Shown in pieces: positions 53,075 to 61,632 of a stretch of DNA of 64,000 nt. Location: positions 83,152 to 147,151 of the forward strand of contig NZ_FNNJ01000009.1 in NCBI RefSeq assembly GCF_900106565.1. The letters run 5' to 3'. The translations under genes were made by a program, and so were the position numbers. Source of the DNA: Lutibacter oricola. Lineage in GTDB: Bacteria; Bacteroidota; Bacteroidia; Flavobacteriales; Flavobacteriaceae. Within the stretch, counting starts at the first letter, position 1; each line of letters starts with the position of its first letter. A model generated the notes under the pieces. The model was not told the origin of the DNA. It was given only the letters and a program-made list of their open reading frames with translations, and searched no databases.

Positions 53075-53905
53075 ATGAAAAGAATTTTAGTCCCAATTGA
53101 TTTTTCTAAACAAGCCGAATACGCCGCAAAAGTGGCTGCAGATATAGCAAAACAAACAAATGCAAAGTTATTTTTATTGCATACACTTGAATTGCCTACT
53201 GGTATAATTGACCCTTCTAATTTTGGTAATGCAAATAACTCGCCAACTACCTTGCTTTTTTTAGAAAGAGCTCGTGAAAAATTTGAAGAATTTAAAGAAA
53301 AAGATTTCTTAAAAGGCATTGAAGTTGAGGATGATGTATTATTTCACAAAGCTTTTGAAGGAATTATTGACCAAAGTAAAAAGCATGATGTAAACCTAAT
53401 TGTTATGGGGTCTAAAGGAACTACTGGCCTTGAAGAAATGCTGGTAGGTTCTAATACTGAAAAAGTTGTAAGAAACTCTGACATTCCTGTAATAGTAATT
53501 AAAGAAGAAATACTTAATTTTAAAATTGAAAACTTAGTTTTTGCTTCAAACTTTAAAGAAGAAAACAAAACTGCTTTTTCTAAAATATTGAATTTCACTT
53601 CTTTATTTAACGCTAAACTTCATTTATTAAAAATTAATACCATTCACAATTTTGAAACAACTAAAGAATCTAGTGAAGCTATTAAAAACTTTATAAACGG
53701 ATTTGATCTTGGAGATTTTACTCTAAACATTTATAACGATATTTCTGTTGAAGCAGGAGTTTTAAACTTTTCTAAAGTAATTAATGCAGATGCAATTCTA
53801 TTAAACACGCACGGTAGAAAAGGTCTAGCACACTTATTTAGCGGAAGTATTGGAGAAGATTTGGCAAACCATGCTAAACTACCAGTTATTACATTTAAAA
53901 TTTAA
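53075..53905 (+). CDS. Universal stress protein, tandem UspA domains
   Basis: This 276-residue protein is made of two UspA domains. The first starts MKRILVPIDFSKQAEYA and has the ATP-type motif GSKGTTGLEEMLVGSNTEKV. The second ends THGRKGLAHLFSGSIGEDLANHAKLPVITF. The GxxG-9x-G(S/T) pattern is kept in both, so nucleotide binding is likely. It stands alone, divergent from rimP, with a near -7 box TAACTTTA (53031-53038) ahead and a terminator behind. Confidence 0.93.
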   Translation: MKRILVPIDFSKQAEYAAKVAADIAKQTNAKLFLLHTLELPTGIIDPSNFGNANNSPTTLLFLERAREKFEEFKEKDFLKGIEVEDDVLFHKAFEGIIDQSKKHDVNLIVMGSKGTTGLEEMLVGSNTEKVVRNSDIPVIVIKEEILNFKIENLVFASNFKEENKTAFSKILNFTSLFNAKLHLLKINTIHNFETTKESSEAIKNFINGFDLGDFTLNIYNDISVEAGVLNFSKVINADAILLNTHGRKGLAHLFSGSIGEDLANHAKLPVITFKI

Positions 53906-53923
53906 AAAACATTAATATATTCT

Positions 53924-53953
53924 AAAAAAGCGGCTTAATTAAGCTGCTTTTTT
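53924..53953 (+). terminator. Terminator after the universal stress protein gene
   Basis: The stem AAAAAAGCGGCTT / AAGCTGCTTTTTT (one G-U pair) lies 18 bases after the stop. Confidence 0.82.
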
Positions 53954-53991
53954 ATTGTTCAAAATTTATAAAACTAAATTAATTAATATTG

Positions 53992-53999
53992 TAAATTTG
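53992..53999 (+). promoter_or_regulatory. -7 box abutting the apt start
   Basis: TAAATTTG matches TAnnTTTG; its last base is 5 bases before the apt ATG, predicting a leaderless or near-leaderless transcript. Confidence 0.5.
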
Positions 54000-54003
54000 C
54001 ATA

Positions 54004-54519
54004 ATGAACACAATTGAACAATACATTAGAGACGTACAAGATTTTCCAAAAGAAGGAATTCAATTTAAAGATATAACTACATTATTACAAGACCCAAAAG
54101 GTATTAACGACTGCCTTACCAACTTACTCAATTTATTAGAAGACAAAAAAATAGACAAAGTTGTTGGAATGGAATCTAGAGGGTTCTTTTTTGGTACTTT
54201 ATTAGCTCAAAAATTAAATGCTGGATTTGTTCCTGTAAGAAAACCTGGAAAATTACCTTATAAAAGTATTTCTGAATCTTACGAACTTGAGTATGGTACA
54301 GATAATTTAGAGATTCATATAGACTCTATTAAAAAAGGAGAAAAAGTTCTTGTTCATGATGACGTTTTAGCTACTGGAGGTACTGCAGAAGCCGTTAAAA
54401 AACTAGTAGAACGCTTAGGAGGTGAAATTGTACAATTCAATTTTATTATGCAATTAGATTTTTTAAACGGAAAAGAAAAATTAAAAGGATACAACGTACA
54501 ATCTGTACTAAATTATTAA
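54004..54519 (+). CDS. apt: Adenine phosphoribosyltransferase
   Basis: This 171-residue purine-salvage enzyme makes AMP from adenine and PRPP. It has the type I PRTase PRPP loop VLVHDDVLATGGTAEA (about 116-131). Also present are the APT-specific start DFPKEGIQFKDITTLL and GMESRGFFFG. The length is normal. It converges on the GH117 gene across a bidirectional terminator. Confidence 0.97.
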   Translation: MNTIEQYIRDVQDFPKEGIQFKDITTLLQDPKGINDCLTNLLNLLEDKKIDKVVGMESRGFFFGTLLAQKLNAGFVPVRKPGKLPYKSISESYELEYGTDNLEIHIDSIKKGEKVLVHDDVLATGGTAEAVKKLVERLGGEIVQFNFIMQLDFLNGKEKLKGYNVQSVLNY

Positions 54520-54536
54520 GTAAAAAATATACAAAT

Positions 54537-54571
54537 AAAAAAAGCTTCAACATTTTGTTGAAGCTTTTTTT
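54537..54571. terminator. Bidirectional terminator between apt and the anhydrogalactose operon
   Basis: The stem AAAAAAGCTTCAACA / TGTTGAAGCTTTTTT with a 3-base loop is the end of the leftward sugar operon as well as of apt. Confidence 0.9.
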
Positions 54572-54589
54572 ATAAGATAATAATGCTAA

Positions 54590-55798
54590 TTAATCTTTAG
54601 TTTCTCCTTTAGCAGTATGGTTTTTAATATTCCAAGTTTCAAAACCTCTAATGTATTGATAATCCCAAGATTTATATTGGTGAGTTAATCCCCAACGCAA
54701 AATTTCTGTCGGATTTTTCTCATTATCAGCTGTTCTATTCAAACCAATAGCGTGTGGTGCTCCTTTTATAGAACTCATAATTTCAAAATTAATTCCATCT
54801 GGTGCCCATTGCACTGTGTTCTTCTCAGGACCATCTGTAGTAATTAATGCTGCAATTCCTCCGTTATAAGGCCATACACATATTTCGTGACCAGAATTAC
54901 TAATTGGATTGTAAGGCGACTTTACGTAAGGTCCTTTTGGATTATCTGCAATTGCAACACCATGTCTAATTTGACGACCTCCAAATGTAATTTGCTCCCC
55001 CATTTGTTCTCCTTTATAATACAAATAAAATTTTCCTTTAAATGGAATAATACAAGGATCGTGAACTTTATGACTGTCAAAATCACCTTTTTTCTCAACT
55101 GCAAATCTGTTTTGTTCTTCACCTTTCCAAACCCCATTATCTGCAGGACTTAAAATTGGCTCTTCACTTTTTGTCCAAGGACCATTTATAGATTTAGACC
55201 AAGCTAAGCCAACTTGATTTTTTACACGTACGTTATAAACACCACCAACAGTTTGGTAACATAAGTAGTACATACCTTCGTGCTCCATAATTTCAACAGT
55301 AAAAACAGAACGATCATCGTAAGCTCCTTTTTTACCTCTTTCTACTGCAACACCCTCTTCTTTCCAAGTAATTCCATCTTCAGATGTCGCGTACCAAATA
55401 TCACATCTATCCCAAGGAAAAACTTTATCCTTTTCGTTGTCACCTCCAAAACCTTGAGATAAACCAGTACTTCTACTATACCACACATAAAATTTACCAT
55501 CATGCTTAATCATTGCACTAGGGTCTCTTCTAACAACTCCTTCTTCGTATGCAAAATCACCTTTTAAATCAAAAACTTTATATTCAAAAAACCATTCGTT
55601 TCCTAAATCAGTTCTCCATTTTAAAGCTCTTTTTGAAGCCGCACTTAAATACTCTTTATTAGTAATACCTAAGTAATCTTGTTGCTCGTCTGTTACTACA
55701 ATCTTTTCTTCCATTGTTTTCTCTTTTTTCTCATCACAATTACACGAAATTAAGCTAATTCCTATAATTGCAATTAATAGATATGATAGTTTTTTCAT
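54590..55798 (-). CDS. GH117 3,6-anhydrogalactosidase-type lipoprotein
   Basis: This 402-residue protein is a close match to family GH117 (alpha-1,3-neoagarooligosaccharide hydrolase type), which removes 3,6-anhydro-L-galactose from the non-reducing end. A lipobox ends at Cys19 (SLISC). The helical start [12 protein letters not shown] is the known dimerisation segment. The five-bladed propeller carries VRRDPSAM (Asp92), [10 protein letters not shown] (Asp247) and [15 protein letters not shown] (His304, Glu305), the catalytic neighbourhood. As a lipoprotein it may be periplasmic or on the outer membrane. Some GH117 members act on other anhydro-sugars, so agar versus carrageenan remains open. 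10 bases after GH2. Confidence 0.92.
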   Translation of the reverse strand: MKKLSYLLIAIIGISLISCNCDEKKEKTMEEKIVVTDEQQDYLGITNKEYLSAASKRALKWRTDLGNEWFFEYKVFDLKGDFAYEEGVVRRDPSAMIKHDGKFYVWYSRSTGLSQGFGGDNEKDKVFPWDRCDIWYATSEDGITWKEEGVAVERGKKGAYDDRSVFTVEIMEHEGMYYLCYQTVGGVYNVRVKNQVGLAWSKSINGPWTKSEEPILSPADNGVWKGEEQNRFAVEKKGDFDSHKVHDPCIIPFKGKFYLYYKGEQMGEQITFGGRQIRHGVAIADNPKGPYVKSPYNPISNSGHEICVWPYNGGIAALITTDGPEKNTVQWAPDGINFEIMSSIKGAPHAIGLNRTADNEKNPTEILRWGLTHQYKSWDYQYIRGFETWNIKNHTAKGETKD

Positions 55799-55808
55799 TT
55801 TTATTTAT

Positions 55809-58322
55809 TTAAAATCCTCTTGTTTTAATAGTATCTGTTTTACTTTCTAACGTTTTTTTATTTTCACCAGTCATTTTTTCGAAAAAACGATAGTAATTCC
55901 CGTAAGAATATTCGGTATTTCTATTTCTAATTTCCTCTCCCATTTTATCAAATTTAGCAGCATCTGCTTTTTGATCTCCAATTAAAAACATATAGTTGTT
56001 TGAAGATAAAACAGTTCCATTACTATCAGTAAGTTCTACTTCAACATAAAAATTCTTTTTAACTTTTTTAAGAACCTTAGCTTCAAACTCTATAAACTGT
56101 TTAGAACTATTCTCTTCAATTTTTTTAACTTCAAACGATGATTTTTTTAATACTTTTTTATCGTCATCTAATACTGAATAAGAAACTTTACAATTTTTAT
56201 ATGCTTTATACAAATCGTTTACTATCCAAAATTCACCTTTAAAAGTTTCAGAGTTTTTCCATCTACGTTTTTCGAAATTTAAATTAACTAAAACTGGCTG
56301 ATACGCTGTTTTAACAAAATCAAATGAACGCTTAGGTTGTAAATAATTATCTATCATTGCCCATTTCATATCTGGCCAATATGTAATAAAGTGACATAAA
56401 GCAATACCACTTGTTCTTGGTTTATTTCTTCTGAAATGCTCAATAGATAATTGAAAAATAATTCCTTGCGCATCTTGCGTAGCATCTACAAACTCTTGTA
56501 AAGAACCTTTCTTTTCATCTCCAAAAGTGTCGAAATTTTGAATTCTTAAACGATCTAAATCCGCCCAATGATGTCCCCAACTTGGTCCTGGAGGCCATAA
56601 TTCATTTTCTGGAATAAATTTTTTCAAACTTTCAACGTTAGGAACAGAGGTAATAGCCAATTCCGGAACTATTGGATAATCTAAAGATTTAAACCAATCT
56701 TCCATTGGTTTTCTACCCATTCCGTAAAAATATGCCAATGCGTGTACAGCTTCTTTTTTCTTATAACCAGCTTCAATAGAAACATGACAAGTTAATGGAG
56801 AATCTGGCACATAAGGTAAATCTACCATACCTTGGTATCTTTTACCTAAAGTTTTTAAGAAATTATTTGCGTATTGAGCGTCACTTGCTCTTAACAACAT
56901 TTCTTCTCCACCTTCCATCATTATAATTGAAGGGTTATTTCTTCTGTTTTTAATTACGTTTTCACCTTCTTGATAAATACGCTCCAACAATTCTGGATCG
57001 TTAGGAATATTTCCAGTTCCTAAAGGAATAATATCTTGCCAAACAGAAATACCAGCTTCGTTACATAATTTATAAAATAATGGAATTTCGGGTGGATGCC
57101 ATCCAAAAATACGGATGTTATTCATATTAGCTTCTTTAGCCAATGCAATTAACTTTCTATACTTTTCTTCTGAAGTTCTTCCAACAAAAATATCTGGCGG
57201 TCCTCCCCAACAAGCAGAACGAATAAATATAGGTTTACCATTAATTAAAGTAGTTCTTGGAAAACTTACTTCATCTCTAGTAAATCCAGGATTCCATTCC
57301 ATATCTACTCTTCGTAAACCATATGTAATTTCTTTAAAATCTTGGTTTATTTTACCTTCATCTAATGAAACTTTAGCTTCATACAAATTAGGCTTACCTA
57401 AATCCCAAGGCCACCAAAGCTGAGGGTTGTTAACTTCAATTTCTTTTTTTATTACTTGTTTACCTGGCTGTAAAACTTGTTTAAAGCTAATAGACTGCCC
57501 TTTACTATCAAAGTTTTTACCTTTAAAGGAAACAGTAATATTCTTTTCTTTTGCTACCTTTTCTGTATTTTCAACTTCAATTTCAAAAATTACAGAAGCT
57601 TTCTTTTCATTTACAACATTTGGCTTTGCGTATACATCCAAAATTCTAGATTTACCAGTAAAAACCAAATCTATTGAACCTGTAATACCCATTGGAATTA
57701 AATCTCTCCAATAATCACCAAACCAAGGTGTTTTTAAACCTGCAACATTTGCATTTACCTGTGGTGGTGGAGCTAATCTAATCACCAACATATTAGTTGC
57801 TTTTAACCAATGTTTATTGGTTAAAATAGCTTCGGTTACATCAAAAGAAAAAGAAGAGAAAGAACCTTTATGACTTCCTATCTTATGTCCGTTTAACCAA
57901 ATATCAGCTTCGTGATCAATAGATTCAAAATCTATACGAGCAACTTTATCGGTTAAATCTTGGTTTACTTTAAATTGAGTAGAATACCACCATTCGTATT
58001 GCATTACCCATTGAGCTTTTACACTATTTCTTCCAAAATATGGATCTTCAATAGCTCCAGCTTTCCATAAATCTGTATATACATCTCCCGGAACTTTTGC
58101 TGGATTCCAAACCAATGTTTCAATATCTCCTGGAGGTAATTTATGTAAACCATGCTTTACTCCTTCACCAGGAAGCATCATTTTCATTTTCCATCTCTGA
58201 CTGTCTAAACTTGTAATAAGCTGACTGTTATTATTATGATTACTTATAGTACTTGGTTGAGCATACACACCCAAACCACATAATAAAAATACTAGCAGCA
58301 AACTTAATTTATTAAAATTCAT
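55809..58322 (-). CDS. Glycoside hydrolase family 2 protein, beta-mannosidase-like
   Basis: The 837-residue protein has a signal peptide (about 1-22, ending VYAQ). A galactose-binding-like sugar-binding domain (WWYSTQFKVN, ADIWLNGHKIG) and an immunoglobulin-like domain precede the TIM barrel. The acid/base Glu474 lies in IIMMEGGEE and the nucleophile Glu554 in VPELAITSVPN, 80 residues apart as usual in GH2. The Asn that normally precedes the acid/base is replaced by Glu473. Context in an anhydrogalactose operon suggests a beta-galactosidase-like role on agar- or carrageenan-derived oligosaccharides, not mannosides. Confidence 0.87.
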   Translation of the reverse strand: MNFNKLSLLLVFLLCGLGVYAQPSTISNHNNNSQLITSLDSQRWKMKMMLPGEGVKHGLHKLPPGDIETLVWNPAKVPGDVYTDLWKAGAIEDPYFGRNSVKAQWVMQYEWWYSTQFKVNQDLTDKVARIDFESIDHEADIWLNGHKIGSHKGSFSSFSFDVTEAILTNKHWLKATNMLVIRLAPPPQVNANVAGLKTPWFGDYWRDLIPMGITGSIDLVFTGKSRILDVYAKPNVVNEKKASVIFEIEVENTEKVAKEKNITVSFKGKNFDSKGQSISFKQVLQPGKQVIKKEIEVNNPQLWWPWDLGKPNLYEAKVSLDEGKINQDFKEITYGLRRVDMEWNPGFTRDEVSFPRTTLINGKPIFIRSACWGGPPDIFVGRTSEEKYRKLIALAKEANMNNIRIFGWHPPEIPLFYKLCNEAGISVWQDIIPLGTGNIPNDPELLERIYQEGENVIKNRRNNPSIIMMEGGEEMLLRASDAQYANNFLKTLGKRYQGMVDLPYVPDSPLTCHVSIEAGYKKKEAVHALAYFYGMGRKPMEDWFKSLDYPIVPELAITSVPNVESLKKFIPENELWPPGPSWGHHWADLDRLRIQNFDTFGDEKKGSLQEFVDATQDAQGIIFQLSIEHFRRNKPRTSGIALCHFITYWPDMKWAMIDNYLQPKRSFDFVKTAYQPVLVNLNFEKRRWKNSETFKGEFWIVNDLYKAYKNCKVSYSVLDDDKKVLKKSSFEVKKIEENSSKQFIEFEAKVLKKVKKNFYVEVELTDSNGTVLSSNNYMFLIGDQKADAAKFDKMGEEIRNRNTEYSYGNYYRFFEKMTGENKKTLESKTDTIKTRGF

Positions 58323-58344
58323 ATTTTAATTTATTAAATTTTAT

Positions 58345-59358
58345 TTAAGATATACCATTACCTACTGCGATAATTACTATACCAATTATCATACAAGCTA
58401 AGCTTAAGTATAAATAGTTTTTTGCTTTGTTAGAAGCATCAATCCACTCTTTTGTAATAATTCCACTAACAATAGCTGTTGCAACACAAGCAGTATTAAA
58501 TATAGCATACCCAACAGTGTTTCCTATTTCACCTAATTTAAACGCTGCAAAAGCAAATAAGGCAGATGCCGCATAATGGAAAATTGCCATAATTAATATA
58601 AGCATAAAGTTTTTTCCAAATGCTGGAGTTTTAAAATCTCCCCAAGCTTTTTTAGTTGATAATTGATATGCAAAATAAGCTGCCATAACAATACCACCAC
58701 TAATAAAAATTGGAAACATTACACCAACAGCTGTAACCCATTCTGCATTACCAGCTGCTTGACAAGCTTCATGAATAAAAGGTCTTCCAACTGCGTTTGC
58801 ATAACTAAATCCTGTAGCTAATAAACCTCCAACTACAGCAATAGAAATTCCTGTAACCATAGATCCTTTTTCCTTTTTTCCTTTTCCAGCAGCTATTTCA
58901 TCTAATTCTCTTGTAAAACCTGCTTGCCCATTAAATAACACTCCTAATAGCACAACAAAAATACCTCCCAAAATTGTAAAGAACACGTTACCTTCTGGCA
59001 ATCCTTCAACAACAAATGGCAATATTGAACCTACCAAAATTACAGTTCCAATAAATAATGAGAATCCTAAAGACAAACCAATATGATTTATTGCCTTACC
59101 CCACATCATAACTCCAACACCCCACAAAACACTGGCTGCCGCCATTTTAAACAAAATATCTGTAGGTACTGATGCAAATACACCGCTAAAATCTTTTATT
59201 AAAAATACCGATGCTACTATTGGCACTAAAAACATAGTTAACATAAAGAATAACCCCCATGTATTTTCGAATTTAAAATCTTTAGTAAATTTTTCTGGTA
59301 ACGCATAAAGTCCTAACATAAGTCCGGCTCCAATAGCTAAAATAATTCCTTCAATCAT
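58345..59358 (-). CDS. RhaT-like sugar:proton symporter (DMT superfamily)
   Basis: This 337-residue membrane protein has ten helices and the L-rhamnose-proton symporter pattern: LGLYALPEKFTKDFKFENTW, then WGVGVMMWGKAINHIGLSLG, GSILPFVVEGLP and AFKLGEIGNTVGYAIFNTA. The length matches E. coli RhaT (344). No rhamnose genes are present. Inside the anhydrogalactose operon it is the obvious inner-membrane importer for anhydrogalactose or galactose. That substrate is inferred. Confidence 0.88.
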   Translation of the reverse strand: MIEGIILAIGAGLMLGLYALPEKFTKDFKFENTWGLFFMLTMFLVPIVASVFLIKDFSGVFASVPTDILFKMAAASVLWGVGVMMWGKAINHIGLSLGFSLFIGTVILVGSILPFVVEGLPEGNVFFTILGGIFVVLLGVLFNGQAGFTRELDEIAAGKGKKEKGSMVTGISIAVVGGLLATGFSYANAVGRPFIHEACQAAGNAEWVTAVGVMFPIFISGGIVMAAYFAYQLSTKKAWGDFKTPAFGKNFMLILIMAIFHYAASALFAFAAFKLGEIGNTVGYAIFNTACVATAIVSGIITKEWIDASNKAKNYLYLSLACMIIGIVIIAVGNGIS

Positions 59359-59393
59359 AATTATTAAGTTTTAAGTTTTTGGTTAAATTTTAA

Positions 59394-60428
59394 TTACCAT
59401 CCAAATTTAAAGATGGTTGTACTTTTAAATTCTTCTCCTGCTTTTGTTATTGTTTTAGGAGAATTTGCAATATTTGGTCCGTTTTGGTAACGATGTGTTT
59501 CGCAACAAAAACCTCTAAACTTACCATATTGCTCACCGTTTTCTCTTTTAATTTCATCTGAAGTATACTTACCTGTGTACAATAACATACAAGGCTCTGT
59601 AGAAGACACAGTTAAAGATCTTCCTGAATTTTCTGATTTAATTTTAGCAACTTCTTGTAGATTGAAATCTGCATTATCAAACACGTAAAAATGTTCAAAA
59701 CCATCTCCCATTGCAGTGTGCACATCTCCAATTCTTTTCCCTGCTGTTAAATCATCTGCTTTACCTTCAACATTTACAATTTCACCAGTACCCGCACCAG
59801 TATCATCCATTGCTTGTCTTTGTAAAGTATTTACTTGAGCAATATGGTTTTCTACAGTTCCAGAAAAAGCATCTAAATTAAAGTAGGTATGATTTGTTAA
59901 TGCCAACGGAGTATCTTGATCTGGCGTTGCGCTATAATCTATTCTCAACTCGTTATCTTCGGTTAAAGTAAATAAGACTGAAACCTCAACATTCCCAGGA
60001 TATCCCTCTTCCAAATCTTTACTTAGTAAAGACATTTTTATTGAAGAATCCAGAAGTTGAGCATTCCAAACTCTTTTATCAAAACCAACAACTCCACCGT
60101 GTAAATTATTATCTCCACAGTTAGGTGCTAATTGAAACTCTTTTCCGTTTAAGGTAAATTTTGCATCTTTTATTTGAGAGCAATATCTACCAACAGTACT
60201 TCCAAAATATGGTGAATTCTCAACGTATTCTTTCCCAAAATATCCATCTAGCGTATCGAAACCACAGGCTATATTTTCTAATTCTCCTTTTGAATTTGGA
60301 ACTACTATAGAAGTTACAGTTGCACCATAATTGGTGACTTTAACTTCAACTCCATTACTGTTTTTTATTGTATATATCTCGATTTTCTCATCTTTAAAGA
60401 CTCCAAAATCAGCTTTATTTGTATTCAT
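59394..60428 (-). CDS. galM: Aldose 1-epimerase (galactose mutarotase family)
   Basis: This 344-residue protein has the GalM beta-sandwich: TNYGATVTSIVVPN, GFDTLDGYFG, the catalytic histidine in LTNHTYFNL, and the catalytic glutamate in RGFCCETHRYQNGPN. It speeds interconversion of alpha and beta sugar anomers, probably D-galactose released together with anhydrogalactose. No signal peptide. It lies 31 bases after the cycloisomerase gene. Confidence 0.92.
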   Translation of the reverse strand: MNTNKADFGVFKDEKIEIYTIKNSNGVEVKVTNYGATVTSIVVPNSKGELENIACGFDTLDGYFGKEYVENSPYFGSTVGRYCSQIKDAKFTLNGKEFQLAPNCGDNNLHGGVVGFDKRVWNAQLLDSSIKMSLLSKDLEEGYPGNVEVSVLFTLTEDNELRIDYSATPDQDTPLALTNHTYFNLDAFSGTVENHIAQVNTLQRQAMDDTGAGTGEIVNVEGKADDLTAGKRIGDVHTAMGDGFEHFYVFDNADFNLQEVAKIKSENSGRSLTVSSTEPCMLLYTGKYTSDEIKRENGEQYGKFRGFCCETHRYQNGPNIANSPKTITKAGEEFKSTTIFKFGW

Positions 60429-60459
60429 AAGATTGTAAATATTTGGTTAACTTCTTATT

Positions 60460-61554
60460 TTATTTTTCTTCGTATTGAGCTAATTTTTCCCAATTGAATA
60501 TTACACCTACACCAGGATAATCTGGAGCAACTGCTCTATAATTCTCTACTACTAATGGTCTTGTAGTATACTCATCAATAGGGAAGCTGTGAACTTCTAA
60601 CCAACCTGAATTTGGTTGAGAAGAAACTAAACTTACGTGCAACTCTTGCATTCCGTGCGAGCAAGCCGGAATGTTATGTTTAGCAGCTAATTTAGCAGCA
60701 GCTAACCAACCTGTTACACCTCCACAATTTGATGCATCTGGCTGAACAAAAGATAATTTTGCTTGATCCATCGCATACTCAAATTCGTGAATTGTATGTA
60801 AGTTTTCACCCATAGCTAATGGAAATCCTGTTTTTTCAGCAATTTCTCCAAAGCCTTTATAGTTATCTGGTATAATTGGCTCTTCGAACCAAGTAATATC
60901 ATATTGTTTAAAACCTTCAATAGCCTTAATAGCTTTTTCAACCGTCATAGAATAATTGGCATCTACCATAAAAGTAACATCTGGCCCAATATATTCTCTC
61001 ACTGCCTTGATACGATCTAAATCTTCTTGTAAATTTTCTCTACCGATTTTAATTTTAACAGCTTTGAAACCTTTTTCAAGGTATCCTTTCATATTGTTTA
61101 ATAATTTCTCAATTGGAAACATTAAATCAATACCACCACAATATGCTTTACAAGTATTATCTGCTCCACCAGCAACTTTCCATAAAGGTTGACCTAATTT
61201 TTTACAGCGAATGTCCCATAAAGCAATATCTACAGCCGAAATAGCGAATGAAGCAATACCACCACGACCAACATAATGCACATGCCATTCTAAAAAGTCG
61301 TAAATACCTTCAATATCAGTTCCATCTTTACCTATTAAAACTTCAGTAAAATCGTGCTCTACCATTGCTTTAATAGCAAAACCTCCTTTACCTCCAGTAT
61401 ATGTATAACCCGTACCTTCACTTCCATCCTCTAAAGTAACTGTAACCGTAACCAATTCAAAATGATAATGGTCTCCGTGCTTAGCATCAGACATTACTTC
61501 TGGTAATGGCACCGTAAACAAACGAGTTTGTATTTTTGAAATTTTTGTACTCAT
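60460..61554 (-). CDS. 3,6-anhydrogalactonate cycloisomerase (enolase superfamily)
   Basis: The 364-residue protein belongs to the mandelate-racemase branch of the enolase superfamily. Metal ligands are Asp198 (VDAN), Glu224 (FEEP) and Glu250 (GEN), the general base is in the KIKIG motif (Lys167/Lys169), and His300 lies in [11 protein letters not shown]. From memory it matches the Vibrio 3,6-anhydro-L-galactonate cycloisomerase closely, including [16 protein letters not shown] and [13 protein letters not shown]. That enzyme opens the anhydro ring to give 2-keto-3-deoxy-L-galactonate. Context with GH117 and an aldehyde dehydrogenase supports the call. A 12-bp hairpin lies in the gap before it. 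Confidence 0.88.
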   Translation of the reverse strand: MSTKISKIQTRLFTVPLPEVMSDAKHGDHYHFELVTVTVTLEDGSEGTGYTYTGGKGGFAIKAMVEHDFTEVLIGKDGTDIEGIYDFLEWHVHYVGRGGIASFAISAVDIALWDIRCKKLGQPLWKVAGGADNTCKAYCGGIDLMFPIEKLLNNMKGYLEKGFKAVKIKIGRENLQEDLDRIKAVREYIGPDVTFMVDANYSMTVEKAIKAIEGFKQYDITWFEEPIIPDNYKGFGEIAEKTGFPLAMGENLHTIHEFEYAMDQAKLSFVQPDASNCGGVTGWLAAAKLAAKHNIPACSHGMQELHVSLVSSQPNSGWLEVHSFPIDEYTTRPLVVENYRAVAPDYPGVGVIFNWEKLAQYEEK

Positions 61555-61576
61555 AATAATATTTTATTTATACTAT

Positions 61577-61616
61577 AAATGTTGAGCCACACATTTTAAT
61601 TGCGACCCAACATTTA
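61577..61616 (-). repeat. Hairpin in the gap before the cycloisomerase gene
   Basis: On the minus strand AAATGTTGGGTC pairs with GGCTCAACATTT (12 bp in RNA with two G-U pairs) around a 15-base loop. There is no T run, so it is not a classical terminator. It may stabilise or process the operon mRNA. Confidence 0.45.
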
Positions 61617-61632
61617 AAAACATTTAAAATAA

